The position numbers and the translations under genes were made by a program. 64,000 nucleotides of DNA, from the NCBI RefSeq assembly GCF_006937785.1, contig NZ_SJEE01000020.1, forward strand, positions 1-64,000. Direction: 5' to 3'. Shown one piece after another: positions 1 to 8,553 of this stretch. The notes beneath the pieces were generated by a model. That model made no database searches. It was not told where the DNA came from and saw only the letters and a list, made by a program, of their open reading frames with translations. Position 1 is the stretch's first letter. Each line of letters opens with the position of its first letter. The DNA comes from Pseudanabaena sp. UWO311 (GTDB lineage: Bacteria > Cyanobacteriota > Cyanobacteriia > Pseudanabaenales > Pseudanabaenaceae).

Positions 1-85
1 ACTATTTGGTTGTCTAGGTTCTTGGCACTCCCTCTCAGGTCGGGTTCGCTTCGCTTTCGCTCGTCTCTCCCTTCAGCGCTTTACT
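1..85 (-). ncRNA. Probable leader of an rRNA operon leaving the window to the left
   Basis: Read on the minus strand, this stretch follows a good promoter and ends with a segment of the form GTGCCAAGAACCTAGACAA. It resembles the leader that precedes 16S rRNA in many cyanobacteria. No 16S sequence itself is inside the window, so the assignment rests on the leader-like sequence and the strong promoter. There is no credible open reading frame in it. An alternative is the 5' UTR of an unrelated gene. Confidence 0.4.
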
Positions 86-114
86 AAGTTATCAAGCTTG
101 CCTTGCTTTGTCAA
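86..114 (-). promoter_or_regulatory. Sigma70-type promoter, probably for an rRNA operon
   Basis: On the minus strand a perfect -35 box TTGACA (109-114) is followed after exactly 17 bases by TAACTT (86-91). It points leftwards into the leader-like sequence described at 1-85. The consensus -35 and ideal spacing are seen directly; the link to rRNA is inference. Confidence 0.5.
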
Positions 115-199
115 GCGTTTTTTGAAATTTGTTTCGAGAAGAGTTCAACCTATCTCGTCTATTCCTTACGATAGAAGGATTATAGGCTCTAAAAAAGTT

Positions 200-718
200 T
201 TAGGATTTAGGCAATGCCGCTTCAATTGATTTAGTTACGAGGGCTTGCACTGCTTCTACGCCTTCCCATCCTCTGATTTCGGTAGCTTTCTTTTCTAGGT
301 TTTTGTAAGAACGGAAAAATTCAGCGATCTCTTCGAGGCGGTGTGGGGCAATATCGGCTAGGGTCTTGACATCAGCATAGCGAGGATCTTTAGCGGGGAC
401 GCAGAGGATTTTCTCGTCCCGATCGCCTCCATCGATCATGATTAGCATCCCAATTGGACGGGCAGGGATAACACAGCCAGGGAATGTGGGTTGATCCATG
501 ATCACCATGCCATCAAGAGGGTCGCCATCGTCAGCAAGGGTGTTGGGTACGAAACCATAGTCATAGGGATATTGGACTGAGGAGTAAAGGACGCGATCAA
601 GAGCAAAGGCGTTGAGCTCCTTGTCGAATTCGTATTTATTTTTGCTGCCCGCTGGAATTTCGATTAGGACATTAAGGATGCCTGCTTTTGGTTGTGGGGG
701 AATACGTGATAAGTCCAT
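200..718 (-). CDS. ppa: Inorganic pyrophosphatase
   Basis: A soluble family I pyrophosphatase of 172 residues, the usual bacterial length. It hydrolyses pyrophosphate to two phosphates and so pulls biosynthetic reactions forward in the cytoplasm. Family signatures are clear: the N-terminal [10 protein letters not shown] segment (phosphate-binding Lys and Glu), the [11 protein letters not shown] segment, and the metal-binding DGDPLDGMV signature with its three aspartates. A strong ribosome binding site (AAGGAG on the minus strand) precedes the ATG at 718. It is monocistronic and divergent from murI, with a 385-base gap between them. Nothing is unusual. Confidence 0.97.
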
Positions 719-1103
719 TAGTAACTCCTTTGTTTAGTTTTTGAGTTTTTATTGTTCTTTGTACAGATGCTAGTCGCGTAGACGATCGCATGCTGCCTAG
801 AAAAAGTATAGCGATCGCTAGTACCGTTAATACATAAACACTGGAAAGGAATGACAACATTAGCATCGACATTCCTGATTTAGATGTACATATACTGGGA
901 TGTAAAGCAATCCTAATTAATTTGTGATGTCAGCAAGTTTGTAAAAGAGTGCACCATAGAGGTTTACTTTCACAAACTATTTAGGATTGATATATTTGAT
1001 GTGCAGCCTTGTTTATTATGTTTATAAGGTTAATTAGTTAAGCTGATATTCACGTTAAGAAAAGTATGCTTTACTGTGATGCATGTGAAGTGTGAGGATG
1101 TGC
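719..1103. other. Intergenic region between divergent ppa and murI
   Basis: This AT-rich region must hold the promoters of both flanking genes. I see no conserved RNA, strong repeat or credible gene. A 66-codon minus-strand frame at 672-872 overlaps the ppa start and is not believable. No promoter good enough to mark was found. Confidence 0.5.
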
Positions 1104-1934
1104 ATGGTTTTGCAGCAAGAAGCTCGGTTCCCTATTGGTGTTTTTGATAGCGGGGTTGGGGGACTTACGGTTTTACAAGAAGTTCATCGCCAATTGCCTA
1201 ATGAATCTGTGGTTTATTTCGGTGATACGGCAAGATTGCCCTACGGAAAGAGATCAGCTTCGGAAATCATTGAGTATGTATATGAGATTTTGCACTGGAT
1301 GCAGTCTGAGCAAGTCAAGATGGCAATCATGGCTTGTAATACCAGTTCGGCATTGGCGCTAGATATAGTAAGGAAAGATTTTGATTTGCCAATTTTGGGT
1401 TTGATTTTGCCTGGGGCAAGAGCAGCTGTGGGCAAAGGCAAGCGCATTGGGGTAATTGCCACAACCGCGACTGTAAAGAGTGAAGCCTATGTAAGGGCGA
1501 TTTGTGAGAGCGATCCCCAAGCACAGGTTTTTCAAGTAGATTGCCCTGAATTTGTACCTTTGATTGAGTCAGATCGCATTCATGATCCCTACACAATGCA
1601 AGTAGCAAGGAAATATTTACAGCCACTTATCGAAGCAAATATTGATACTTTGGTTTTGGGATGTACGCATTACCCCCACTTGTCAGGAGTTTTACGACAA
1701 ATTTTGCCGTCCCATGTGGCACTAGTAAATCCTGCTTCTTATGTAGTGAGGGCGGCAAGTCAAGAGTTAGATCTGATGGGCTTGAAATGTCTAGATAATC
1801 GTAGCGATCGCGCTCAAACCAGATTTTTTGTGAGTGGGGAACCAGATCGGTTTGCTCAAGTTTCGCGCCGCTGGTTAGGAAAGTTACCTTTGGTGGAAAA
1901 AGTTTCTCTATCTCCTGTAGAATTGCTGTCTTAA
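1104..1934 (+). CDS. murI: Glutamate racemase
   Basis: Makes D-glutamate from L-glutamate for peptidoglycan precursors. From the ATG at 1104 the protein is 276 residues, normal for the family. The N-terminal FDSGVGGLTV motif and both catalytic cysteines are present: Cys78 in ACNTS and Cys188 in GCTHYPH. Upstream in-frame starts exist (GTG 1092, ATG 1098). I prefer 1104 because GTGAGG at 1092-1097 then acts as ribosome binding site with 6-base spacing, and the protein starts a few residues before the conserved core. It is followed by a rho-independent terminator. Downstream are two cell-wall amidases, so this is a small envelope neighbourhood. Confidence 0.95.
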   Translation: MVLQQEARFPIGVFDSGVGGLTVLQEVHRQLPNESVVYFGDTARLPYGKRSASEIIEYVYEILHWMQSEQVKMAIMACNTSSALALDIVRKDFDLPILGLILPGARAAVGKGKRIGVIATTATVKSEAYVRAICESDPQAQVFQVDCPEFVPLIESDRIHDPYTMQVARKYLQPLIEANIDTLVLGCTHYPHLSGVLRQILPSHVALVNPASYVVRAASQELDLMGLKCLDNRSDRAQTRFFVSGEPDRFAQVSRRWLGKLPLVEKVSLSPVELLS

Positions 1935-1964
1935 AGCACATCGACATAATTAAAAAACAGACAC

Positions 1965-2002
1965 AAAAATGTACCGCCCGCTGCGCGGGCAGTACATTTT
2001 TA
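1965..2002 (+). terminator. Rho-independent terminator of murI
   Basis: A long GC-rich stem (AAATGTAC plus GCCCG arms) with a short loop is followed by a T run. It lies 30 bases after the murI stop. Confidence 0.8.
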
Positions 2003-2076
2003 AGGTTTTTATGTTTAACTTAGCGACTTAAAGCTTTAGCTTAGAGCTCTCTAGTCAATTTGATGGGAGTAATCTT

Positions 2077-3537
2077 TTGAATCAACGTTACAAACGATAT
2101 CTACCGCTGGTTTTGAGCTTTGCAGCTGTATGCATGAGTACACAATCTGTTAATGCTCAAGTTGATTTTGATTTGCCACTGCAAGATACTAACCTCCAAG
2201 CACAGCTACCATCTTCGATTCAGCAGCTACAGCTCCGCAATGTTCAAGTTAGTGCTGATGGATTAGTTTTACAGATCAACGGCATTCCCAAGATGAGTGC
2301 ATCGCGGATAGCTAGTCCCGATCGCATTATTTTAGATTTACAGACCACAGAAGTTGCACCATGGATACACAACTCTCTAATAGCTGTGAATCGCTATGGG
2401 GTCAAACAAATTAGGGTAGCCCAGTTTCAAAAGTCCCCTGCGATCGCTCGGTTAGTTTTTGATCTTGATAATAATAGTCCTGCCAGTTGGCAAAGTTCTT
2501 TTGATCAAACAAGAGGATTATTGGTACTTCGTCCCTTAGGAATATCAGGAACTTCAAATAATCCCAGCAATTTACCAGTGACGGGCTCGACTGTAGCTAA
2601 TAACAATTTAGCAACAACTATTGATGGTTTGTCATTTAATGGTTACGGGCAACTAGTAATTCAGGCTAGTCGAGCGATCAGCTATCGTACTAGCCTAGAT
2701 TTAGCAACTAATACTTACAATGTCACAATTCCTTCAACTCGGATTTCATCACAGTTACGCCGCCCAATCTTAGGATCTAATAGTCCTATTGAGCAAATTC
2801 GGCTCAATCAGGTGGGGGATGCAGTAGTTGTGAGTGTAAAAGCGCTTGCGGGTTGGCAAATTCGCGAAACCGCGAGAACCAATACACAGGCGATTTCCTT
2901 GCAGTTGGAGAGTGTTGGACAAGTCGCAACAGGTAATCCTCAAAATCCGCGATCGCAAATTCAGCCTAGCTATAGTAATAATAATGGTCGTCAGTTAGTC
3001 GTAATTGACCCTGGGCATGGGGGGCCAGATGTGGGAGCTACCAGAAATGGAGTTTACGAAAAAGATATTGTGCTGGCAATGAGTAAACAGCTAGGCAGGA
3101 TATTGCAACAGATGGGATATTCTGTGATGTATACGCGCACTGAGGATATTGATCTCGACTTAGAGCCAAGAGTGCAGATGGCAGAGAATGCCAGAGCGAG
3201 CGCATTTGTGAGTGTTCATGTAAATTCTTTAGATGCAAGTGCATCACAGGTAAATGGGGTTGAAACTTATCATGCTCCAGGTGCGTCTCTAGGTAAGAAT
3301 CTTGCAGAATTTGTACATGAGCAAATTATTGCTAGTACAGGTGCAACTGACCGTGGTGTGAGGTCGGCTAGATTTCATGTGATTGTCAACACTTCGATGC
3401 CCGCAATTCTGGTGGAAACTGGATTTATTACAAATCCATCAGAAGCGGCAAGATTGGTCAATAGCTCCTATCAAGAGCGAATGGCAGCTGCGATCGCCAA
3501 AGGAATCGATCAATTTTTAAGATCTTATCGAAGATAA
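2077..3537 (+). CDS. amiC: N-acetylmuramoyl-L-alanine amidase with AMIN domain (first of two)
   Basis: A secreted zinc amidase that cuts the bond between MurNAc and the stem peptide, needed for cell separation and, in filamentous cyanobacteria, for septal nanopores. The 486-residue protein starts with a signal peptide (cleavage near residue 27, after VNA). AMIN-type beta domains (about 50-130 and 190-275) target peptidoglycan. An Amidase_3 domain (about 305-480) follows, with zinc ligands visible in DPGHGG, the Glu of YEKD and the His of SVHVNS, and the catalytic Glu in LVETGF. The start is TTG at 2077, with GGGAG 7 bases upstream; no better start keeps the signal peptide. A close paralogue follows in tandem, 66 bases away, probably co-transcribed. 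Confidence 0.92.
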   Translation: MNQRYKRYLPLVLSFAAVCMSTQSVNAQVDFDLPLQDTNLQAQLPSSIQQLQLRNVQVSADGLVLQINGIPKMSASRIASPDRIILDLQTTEVAPWIHNSLIAVNRYGVKQIRVAQFQKSPAIARLVFDLDNNSPASWQSSFDQTRGLLVLRPLGISGTSNNPSNLPVTGSTVANNNLATTIDGLSFNGYGQLVIQASRAISYRTSLDLATNTYNVTIPSTRISSQLRRPILGSNSPIEQIRLNQVGDAVVVSVKALAGWQIRETARTNTQAISLQLESVGQVATGNPQNPRSQIQPSYSNNNGRQLVVIDPGHGGPDVGATRNGVYEKDIVLAMSKQLGRILQQMGYSVMYTRTEDIDLDLEPRVQMAENARASAFVSVHVNSLDASASQVNGVETYHAPGASLGKNLAEFVHEQIIASTGATDRGVRSARFHVIVNTSMPAILVETGFITNPSEAARLVNSSYQERMAAAIAKGIDQFLRSYRR

Positions 3538-3603
3538 ATAGTGGGACGATCAACCTAATCGAAGTCAATAATCTTTCCAAAATCAATCCGTTTAGCTCAT
3601 CTT

Positions 3604-5100
3604 TTGGATCTTTACACCATTGGGAGAAATATTTTGCGATATCGACAACTAGCAGTCGGAATTTTTATGACCGTAGCTACCAGCTATGGAATACCTGTAT
3701 TGGAGCAATTACAGGCACAGTCTCTAAATACGGCTAATCAATCTGATGCAATAAAGCTAAAGAATATTAGACCTGCTACCAATGGCTTGATGTTGAATAT
3801 GAATGCCAATCCACAGATCCGTATACAAAGAGAAGATAACCCCTCTCGTCTGATCTTAGATTTGCAAAATACTTCCTTAGCAAAGGAATTACATCAAGCC
3901 AATCTGCCGATCAATCGGTTTGGAGTCAAGCAGGTTAGAGTAGCTCAGTTTCAAAATAGTCCTGAAATAACTAGATTAGTTTTTGACTTAGATAGTAACG
4001 ATCCCAACAGCAAAATTACATGGAAAAGTCAGTACATTGCTGCAACCAATACGCTTTTACTCAGCCCAGAAAATCAAGTTGCTCAAGCAATACCCATCGA
4101 CTCCAACCCCACAAGTCCTGGTCCCACACCAATCAATCCTCCAAGTACAATATCAAGCCATGCTGTGATTGAAAGGTTGAGTTTTAGTAGTACTGGACAA
4201 TTGCTAATTTTTGCCAACCAACCATTCAACTATCAAACAAGACTAGATCGTACCTCTGGAATATTTAATGTAATTGTTGCCAATGCCAAGATTTCATCTA
4301 ACCTGCAACGTCCCAGTCTCACAGCCAATAGTCCAATTGAAAGAATTCGTCTCTCACAAGTTGGCAGCTCTGTCGAAATTGCAATTAAAACGATCGCAGG
4401 TTGGCAAGTTCGTGAAACTCAAAGATTCACAAATCAACAAATCCAATTACAAGTTTCGTTAAATAGTAATTCGCCATTTCCCAATAATCAAAACCCTTTA
4501 CCAAATAATAATCCTTCTATCCCAAATCCACAGAATACAGGCGATCGCCGTCGGGGCGTAATATTCGTTGATGCAGGTCATGGTGGTAATGATCCAGGTG
4601 CTGTTGGTAACGGCATCCAAGAAAAAGATGTAGTTTTACCAATCAGTCTGAAACTAGGTCAAGCCCTACAAAGCATGGGTTATACCGTTTATTACACTCG
4701 TACTAATGATGTGGAAATCGACTTGGAACCCCGTGTTGCCGCAGCTGAAAGGATCAATGCTGATGTGTTTGTAAGTGTCCACGCCAATTCCTTAGCTCCT
4801 GGAAATAGTGGCATCAGTGGCGTAGAAACCTATCATTCCCGTAACTCAACAATTGGTAGAGAGTTGGCTAGCTATGTACATTCACAGATCATTTCTGGCA
4901 CAGGGGCAAATGATCGCTCTGTTAGAGGCGCAGGTTTTTATGTAATTGCCAAAACTTCAATGCCTGCAATTTTAGTTGAAACTGGCTATGTCACAAATCC
5001 AACAGAAGCTAGAAATTTAAATAGCCCAGATTATCAAAAACGGATGGCGGATGCGATCGCGCGCGGTATCGACCAATTTATGCGAGTACGTGGCAGATAA
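3604..5100 (+). CDS. N-acetylmuramoyl-L-alanine amidase with AMIN domain (second of two)
   Basis: The tandem paralogue of the preceding gene, with the same layout: signal peptide (cleavage after about residue 39, QLQAQ), two AMIN-like regions, a Pro/Asn-rich linker (about 295-320), and a C-terminal Amidase_3 domain. DAGHGG, QEKD, SVHANS and LVETGY carry the zinc-binding and catalytic residues, so it should be active. The 498 residues begin at a TTG at 3604; an internal ATG at 3667 would remove part of the signal peptide. It differs from its partner mainly in the linker and the N-terminal region. It ends at a shared bidirectional terminator. Confidence 0.9.
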   Translation: MDLYTIGRNILRYRQLAVGIFMTVATSYGIPVLEQLQAQSLNTANQSDAIKLKNIRPATNGLMLNMNANPQIRIQREDNPSRLILDLQNTSLAKELHQANLPINRFGVKQVRVAQFQNSPEITRLVFDLDSNDPNSKITWKSQYIAATNTLLLSPENQVAQAIPIDSNPTSPGPTPINPPSTISSHAVIERLSFSSTGQLLIFANQPFNYQTRLDRTSGIFNVIVANAKISSNLQRPSLTANSPIERIRLSQVGSSVEIAIKTIAGWQVRETQRFTNQQIQLQVSLNSNSPFPNNQNPLPNNNPSIPNPQNTGDRRRGVIFVDAGHGGNDPGAVGNGIQEKDVVLPISLKLGQALQSMGYTVYYTRTNDVEIDLEPRVAAAERINADVFVSVHANSLAPGNSGISGVETYHSRNSTIGRELASYVHSQIISGTGANDRSVRGAGFYVIAKTSMPAILVETGYVTNPTEARNLNSPDYQKRMADAIARGIDQFMRVRGR

Positions 5101-5102
5101 AC

Positions 5103-5134
5103 AATAATGGCAGCGCTAATGCGCTGCCATTATT
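5103..5134. terminator. Bidirectional terminator between convergent genes
   Basis: A perfect 14-base stem (AATAATGGCAGCGC) with a TAAT loop fills the gap between the amidase stop at 5100 and the stop of the convergent nucleotidyltransferase at 5135. It has A/T runs on both sides and so can serve both genes. Confidence 0.85.
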
Positions 5135-6277
5135 TTAAGAAGGAGATTTAGAAAGCTCTAAAGGAGACTGAGATTTCTGCTGGTGTCTAGCATCGGTAAT
5201 TAACCAATCTAGAGCGGCAGCTTGCAAGTCAATAGTTGCACCTGTTTTATCAACACAATAACGACCAAACACCAATTTATCGACTAACCGCACATCTGAT
5301 AAGCGTGAATACTCAAAAATTACGCTACGTTCAACCACAGCACCACTGCAAACATGACAGTTAGGTCCGATCATCGTGGGACCAATGATGGTCGCACCAT
5401 CTTCGATTTGGGTCATACCACCAATATAGACGGGTCCACGGATATCAACTTTATCCCAATTCACAGAGACATTTAAGCCTGTATAAACTCCTGGCTTAAT
5501 TTCATGCCCAGGAATATTCACGTTTTTAATTTTGTCTGAGAGTACATCTTGGATGGCTTGCCAATAGTCAGGAACTTTACCAATATCAACCCATTGAAAA
5601 TCCATAGAGATTGCATGGAAAGGCAAATTATCTGCCACCAGCTTGGGAAATAAGTCACTACCAAGATCAAACTCTACCCCTGAAGGAACATAGTCGAGGA
5701 TTTCTGGCTCGAAAATATAAATCCCTGTATTGATCGTATTGCTAAGCGCAGCTTCAACGCTTGGCTTTTCCTGAAACTGCTTAATTCTGCCATCAGAGTC
5801 CGTAACTACAACTCCATAGCTCGATACCTGATCCCTCGGCACAGTCTTTGTAATAATCGTAGCTAGAGATTTTTTCTGACGATGCCAGTTCACCGCATAG
5901 GTGAGATCAAGATCGATTAAAGCATCACCGCATAGGACAACAAAGGTATCATCAAAAAATGGGGAGAAATCTTGGATTTTTTTGAGCCCACCAGCCGACC
6001 CAAGTGCACTGCCTTGCAGTTTGCCATCAATGATGGTTCCTTCAAAGGAATATGCCATCTGTACGCCAAACTTTTGACCGTCTCGAAAATAGTTTTCGAT
6101 CTCTTCTGACAAGTGGCTAACGTTAACCATGATCTGATCAAAGCCGTGCTGTCTGAGTAACTCAACTAGAAACTCCATCACAGGCTTTTGCATGATCGGA
6201 ATCATGGGTTTGGGCATAATATTCGTGATCGGGCGGATTCTAGTACCTTTACCCGCAGCCAAAATCATGGCTTTCAT
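5135..6277 (-). CDS. NDP-sugar nucleotidyltransferase with left-handed beta-helix C-terminus
   Basis: Transfers a nucleotidyl group to a sugar 1-phosphate, giving an NDP-sugar for polysaccharide or cell-wall synthesis. The N-terminal Rossmann-like NTP_transferase domain (1-235) has the LAAGKGTRIRP signature loop, the PKPM segment with the conserved Lys, and the metal-binding Asp of CGDALID. The C-terminal third (about 265-350) has hexapeptide-like repeats (GPVYIGG, GATIIGPTMIGPNC) typical of a beta-helix, as in mannose-1-phosphate guanylyltransferases and related cyanobacterial enzymes. Which nucleotide and sugar are used cannot be decided from sequence. It is monocistronic and convergent with the amidase gene. 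Confidence 0.85.
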   Translation of the reverse strand: MKAMILAAGKGTRIRPITNIMPKPMIPIMQKPVMEFLVELLRQHGFDQIMVNVSHLSEEIENYFRDGQKFGVQMAYSFEGTIIDGKLQGSALGSAGGLKKIQDFSPFFDDTFVVLCGDALIDLDLTYAVNWHRQKKSLATIITKTVPRDQVSSYGVVVTDSDGRIKQFQEKPSVEAALSNTINTGIYIFEPEILDYVPSGVEFDLGSDLFPKLVADNLPFHAISMDFQWVDIGKVPDYWQAIQDVLSDKIKNVNIPGHEIKPGVYTGLNVSVNWDKVDIRGPVYIGGMTQIEDGATIIGPTMIGPNCHVCSGAVVERSVIFEYSRLSDVRLVDKLVFGRYCVDKTGATIDLQAAALDWLITDARHQQKSQSPLELSKSPS

Positions 6278-6480
6278 AAATTACATTCTCCTCATCACTA
6301 CGATTAAATGGTACTTATGTATCTCTGTAATTTAGTTACTTAAGATATATCTAAGATTCATAAAAATCCGTCTTATCATACCCTGTAAGTAGTCCTAAAA
6401 AGTTTAGGAAGGACAAACCAGCAAATCCTTTAGGCTTAGATGAGCTTAAATGGAGTTGTGTAAAGCTCAGTCAATGCAAT

Positions 6481-7125
6481 TTAAATATCAATACTACGAC
6501 TGTTGTATAAGCTCATCGACTTTTCTAGACCATCCGCTAAAATGCTTGTGACCGTAGATTCGGCAAGGTTAAAAATTTCAGGCAAGATTTTAGTTTCCGA
6601 AGTTGAAAAACCTCCTAAAACGTGGTTAGTAACATTTTGATTTGCTTTGGACGCGATCGCGCCGTCAACATCATTTTTGCCCCCGCGCCCAATACCAAGA
6701 CGAAGCCGAGGAAAGTTTTGCGTACCCAGATGCGAAATTATAGATTTCATGCCATTATGCCCGCCTGCGGAGCCTGAGGGACGCAATCGTAATTTTCCAA
6801 GTGGCAAATCCATATCGTCATAGATAACCAAAATATTTTCAGGATTTCCCTTAAACCAATCGGCACAGGCTCGTACAGACTGTCCTGAAACATTCATATA
6901 TGTGGTGGGCTTGAGCAAACGAATTTTACCGCTACTAGCTAATCGAGTCGATAATCTCCCTTCGCCAAAAATGCCATAAAATCGCTTTTCTTTGCCAAGG
7001 GAGATGTTCCAAGATGTGGCTAAGCGATCAACCGTCATAAATCCAATATTGTGACGGGTGCGCTCATATTCCGTGCCAGGGTTACCAAGCCCCACAATTA
7101 AAGAAATAGATTGAGTCTCAAGCAT
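6481..7125 (-). CDS. pth: Peptidyl-tRNA hydrolase
   Basis: Releases tRNA from peptidyl-tRNAs that drop off the ribosome. The 214-residue protein is slightly longer than the usual 190-200. The catalytic His25 lies in TRHNIGF, with Asn15 in GLGNPG. The substrate-binding asparagines in TYMNVSG and GGHNGMKSI and the conserved Asp in YDDMDL are all present. The start codon overlaps the end of tatA by 8 bases (ATGCTTGA), so the two genes are translated from one message. Confidence 0.96.
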   Translation of the reverse strand: MLETQSISLIVGLGNPGTEYERTRHNIGFMTVDRLATSWNISLGKEKRFYGIFGEGRLSTRLASSGKIRLLKPTTYMNVSGQSVRACADWFKGNPENILVIYDDMDLPLGKLRLRPSGSAGGHNGMKSIISHLGTQNFPRLRLGIGRGGKNDVDGAIASKANQNVTNHVLGGFSTSETKILPEIFNLAESTVTSILADGLEKSMSLYNSRSIDI

Positions 7126-7423
7126 CCGAGGCAGTTACTACTTCCTTAGTTTCTTCTGAAGATGTAGCTACAGAGCTAGCTACTGGGGTAGCAACATCGG
7201 AGATTACTGGAGCAGGAGATTTCTCTGCAATGGGTGCAGGTTGCTCTAAGCGATCAGCTTCACGCTTAAATTCAGATTCAAATTCGCGGGAAGCATCTTG
7301 AAAACCTTTAATGGCTTTACCCATACTGCGTCCAATTTCTGGCAACTTTTTTGGACCAAATATCAAGAGTGCCACGAGCATGATCAGAATCATTTCAGGC
7401 AAGCCAATACCAAAAATATTCAT
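7118..7423 (-). CDS. tatA: Twin-arginine translocase subunit TatA/TatE
   Basis: A pore-forming component of the Tat pathway, which exports folded proteins across the plasma and thylakoid membranes. The 101 residues begin MNIFGIGLPEM, followed by one transmembrane helix (about 6-22), the FGPKKLPEIG hinge and an amphipathic helix. A variable tail rich in Ala, Pro and Glu follows. An upstream in-frame start at 7483 would add 20 residues that do not fit the family, so the ATG at 7423 was chosen. It overlaps pth by 8 bases. A Tat-type signal peptide occurs in this window on the PhoX-like protein at 40131. Confidence 0.93.
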   Translation of the reverse strand: MNIFGIGLPEMILIMLVALLIFGPKKLPEIGRSMGKAIKGFQDASREFESEFKREADRLEQPAPIAEKSPAPVISDVATPVASSVATSSEETKEVVTASDA

Positions 7424-7479
7424 TGAGAAGACCTTTTTTATAGGACACAAAACTATTAACAAGAATTGCTGCGATACCA

Positions 7480-7553
7480 ACAATTCTAAGTTATGGAACC
7501 AAGTTTAGGGTTTTCAGACTCGTAAATCTAAAAAAACTAAACTTGGTTTTGAC
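7480..7553. repeat. Repeat family C, copy 1
   Basis: Contains the family core CAATTCTAAGTTATGG, then a stem with arms AACCAAGTTTAG and CTAAACTTGGTT around GGGTTTTCAG. The same core and GGGTTTTCAG spacer recur at 47918-48046. It lies just upstream of tatA. It is probably a decayed non-autonomous element. Confidence 0.5.
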
Positions 7554-7571
7554 AATGCAAATTTCGGCTGC

Positions 7572-7610
7572 AATACATTAAAGGCACGCTATGCGTGCCT
7601 TTAATGTATT
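7572..7610 (-). terminator. Terminator of psbH
   Basis: A perfect 18-base stem (AATACATTAAAGGCACGC) with a TAT loop starts 20 bases after the psbH stop on the minus strand. It separates psbH from tatA-pth. Confidence 0.8.
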
Positions 7611-7629
7611 GATCAGGATAGCTAGAAAA

Positions 7630-7824
7630 TTAGCCGCCCCAATTGAGGTTGACACCATCAAGGATCAACGAGGCATTGTACAACTGGAGGATGATTACCA
7701 GAAATACAAGGAACAAGCCCATGAATACAGCCATGAGAGGTGTAGTTCCCCAACCGCGAGAAACCTTACCGTATTCTGCATTTAGGGGTCTGAGGATATC
7801 GCCAAGGCGGGTACGTTGTGACAT
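7630..7824 (-). CDS. psbH: Photosystem II protein PsbH
   Basis: A small one-helix subunit of photosystem II, near CP47, important for QA/QB function and assembly. The 64 residues match the family along their whole length: the N-terminal [11 protein letters not shown] stretch, the [14 protein letters not shown] loop, and one transmembrane helix (about 28-48, [20 protein letters not shown]). The cyanobacterial form lacks the phosphorylated N-terminal extension of plants. It faces psbN on the other strand across a 77-base gap, the usual cyanobacterial arrangement. Confidence 0.97.
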   Translation of the reverse strand: MSQRTRLGDILRPLNAEYGKVSRGWGTTPLMAVFMGLFLVFLVIILQLYNASLILDGVNLNWGG

Positions 7825-7901
7825 AACTTAGTCTTCTTAAAAGGATTGTTACAAAATAGTATAATTGTAATTTAGAATAACTCAAATCATTGGTTCAATT
7901 C

Positions 7902-8033
7902 ATGGAAAATGCAACTTCGATCGCGGTGACTGTCGCCGTATGTGTGATCTGCTTAACGGCTTATGCGATATACGTGTCTTTTGGACCACCAAACAAGGGA
8001 TTAGTTGATCAGTTTGAAGAACACGAAGATTAA
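7902..8033 (+). CDS. psbN: PsbN, photosystem II assembly factor
   Basis: A 43-residue one-helix thylakoid protein, needed for repair and assembly of photosystem II rather than being a stable subunit. The frame begins MENATSIAVTVAVCVICL and ends with an acidic tail (QFEEHED). The YVSFGPPNKGL stretch after the helix is characteristic of PsbN. It is divergent from psbH, as in most cyanobacteria and chloroplasts. It is short and easily missed; family match and gene position make it secure. Confidence 0.95.
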   Translation: MENATSIAVTVAVCVICLTAYAIYVSFGPPNKGLVDQFEEHED

Positions 8034-8088
8034 TATAAATAAGCATTACAAGCCGAGACCTAGCTGGTCGATAACAAGTTGATCAAGA

Positions 8089-8514
8089 ATGTTTAACCAT
8101 TTTCGACTTACTCATGATGTTTTAGATGTGTCGGCTGTCTATACGATCGCCGACAATGCTTGTAATGGGGCAGTTGTATTAATGAGTGGGATGGTACGCA
8201 ATCAAACGGGAGGAAGAGCCGTTGACTATTTAGACTATCAAGCCTATGAGTCTATGGCTTTACAAGTTTTTCAAAATATTAGCGATCGCTGCCATCAGAA
8301 ATTTCCAGATATTACTGAAGTTGTCATTCATCATCGGCTAGGCAAACTTAAAATTGGCGAAATTAGCGTTTTAGTCGCCATTGGTTCACCGCATCGGGCT
8401 GAAGCGTTTGAGGCTTGTCGTTATGCGATCGACACTTTAAAAACAGATGCGCCGATCTGGAAAAAAGAATTTTGGCTTGATGGGGTAAGCAGTTGGGTAA
8501 ATTGCCCCGTATAG
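8089..8514 (+). CDS. moaE: Molybdopterin synthase catalytic subunit
   Basis: Makes molybdopterin from precursor Z, using sulfur carried on the C-terminus of MoaD. At 141 residues it is normal length. The GAVVLMSGMVRNQ start of the fold, the HRLGKLKIGE segment, and the lysines in KTDAPIWKKEFW (Lys118 and Lys125/126, the active-site and MoaD-contacting positions in the family) are present. moaD is not in the window. The next gene, a DNA glycosylase, starts 39 bases downstream on the same strand and may share the transcript. Confidence 0.92.
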   Translation: MFNHFRLTHDVLDVSAVYTIADNACNGAVVLMSGMVRNQTGGRAVDYLDYQAYESMALQVFQNISDRCHQKFPDITEVVIHHRLGKLKIGEISVLVAIGSPHRAEAFEACRYAIDTLKTDAPIWKKEFWLDGVSSWVNCPV

Positions 8515-8553
8515 AAAAAAGGAACTTTGCGCCTTTTGGGTTTGGAGTTTTTG

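Noticed and set aside
672-872. 66-codon minus-strand frame at the 5' end of ppa
   Set aside because: It overlaps the ppa start in another frame, has no ribosome site and no family likeness; the region is the ppa leader.
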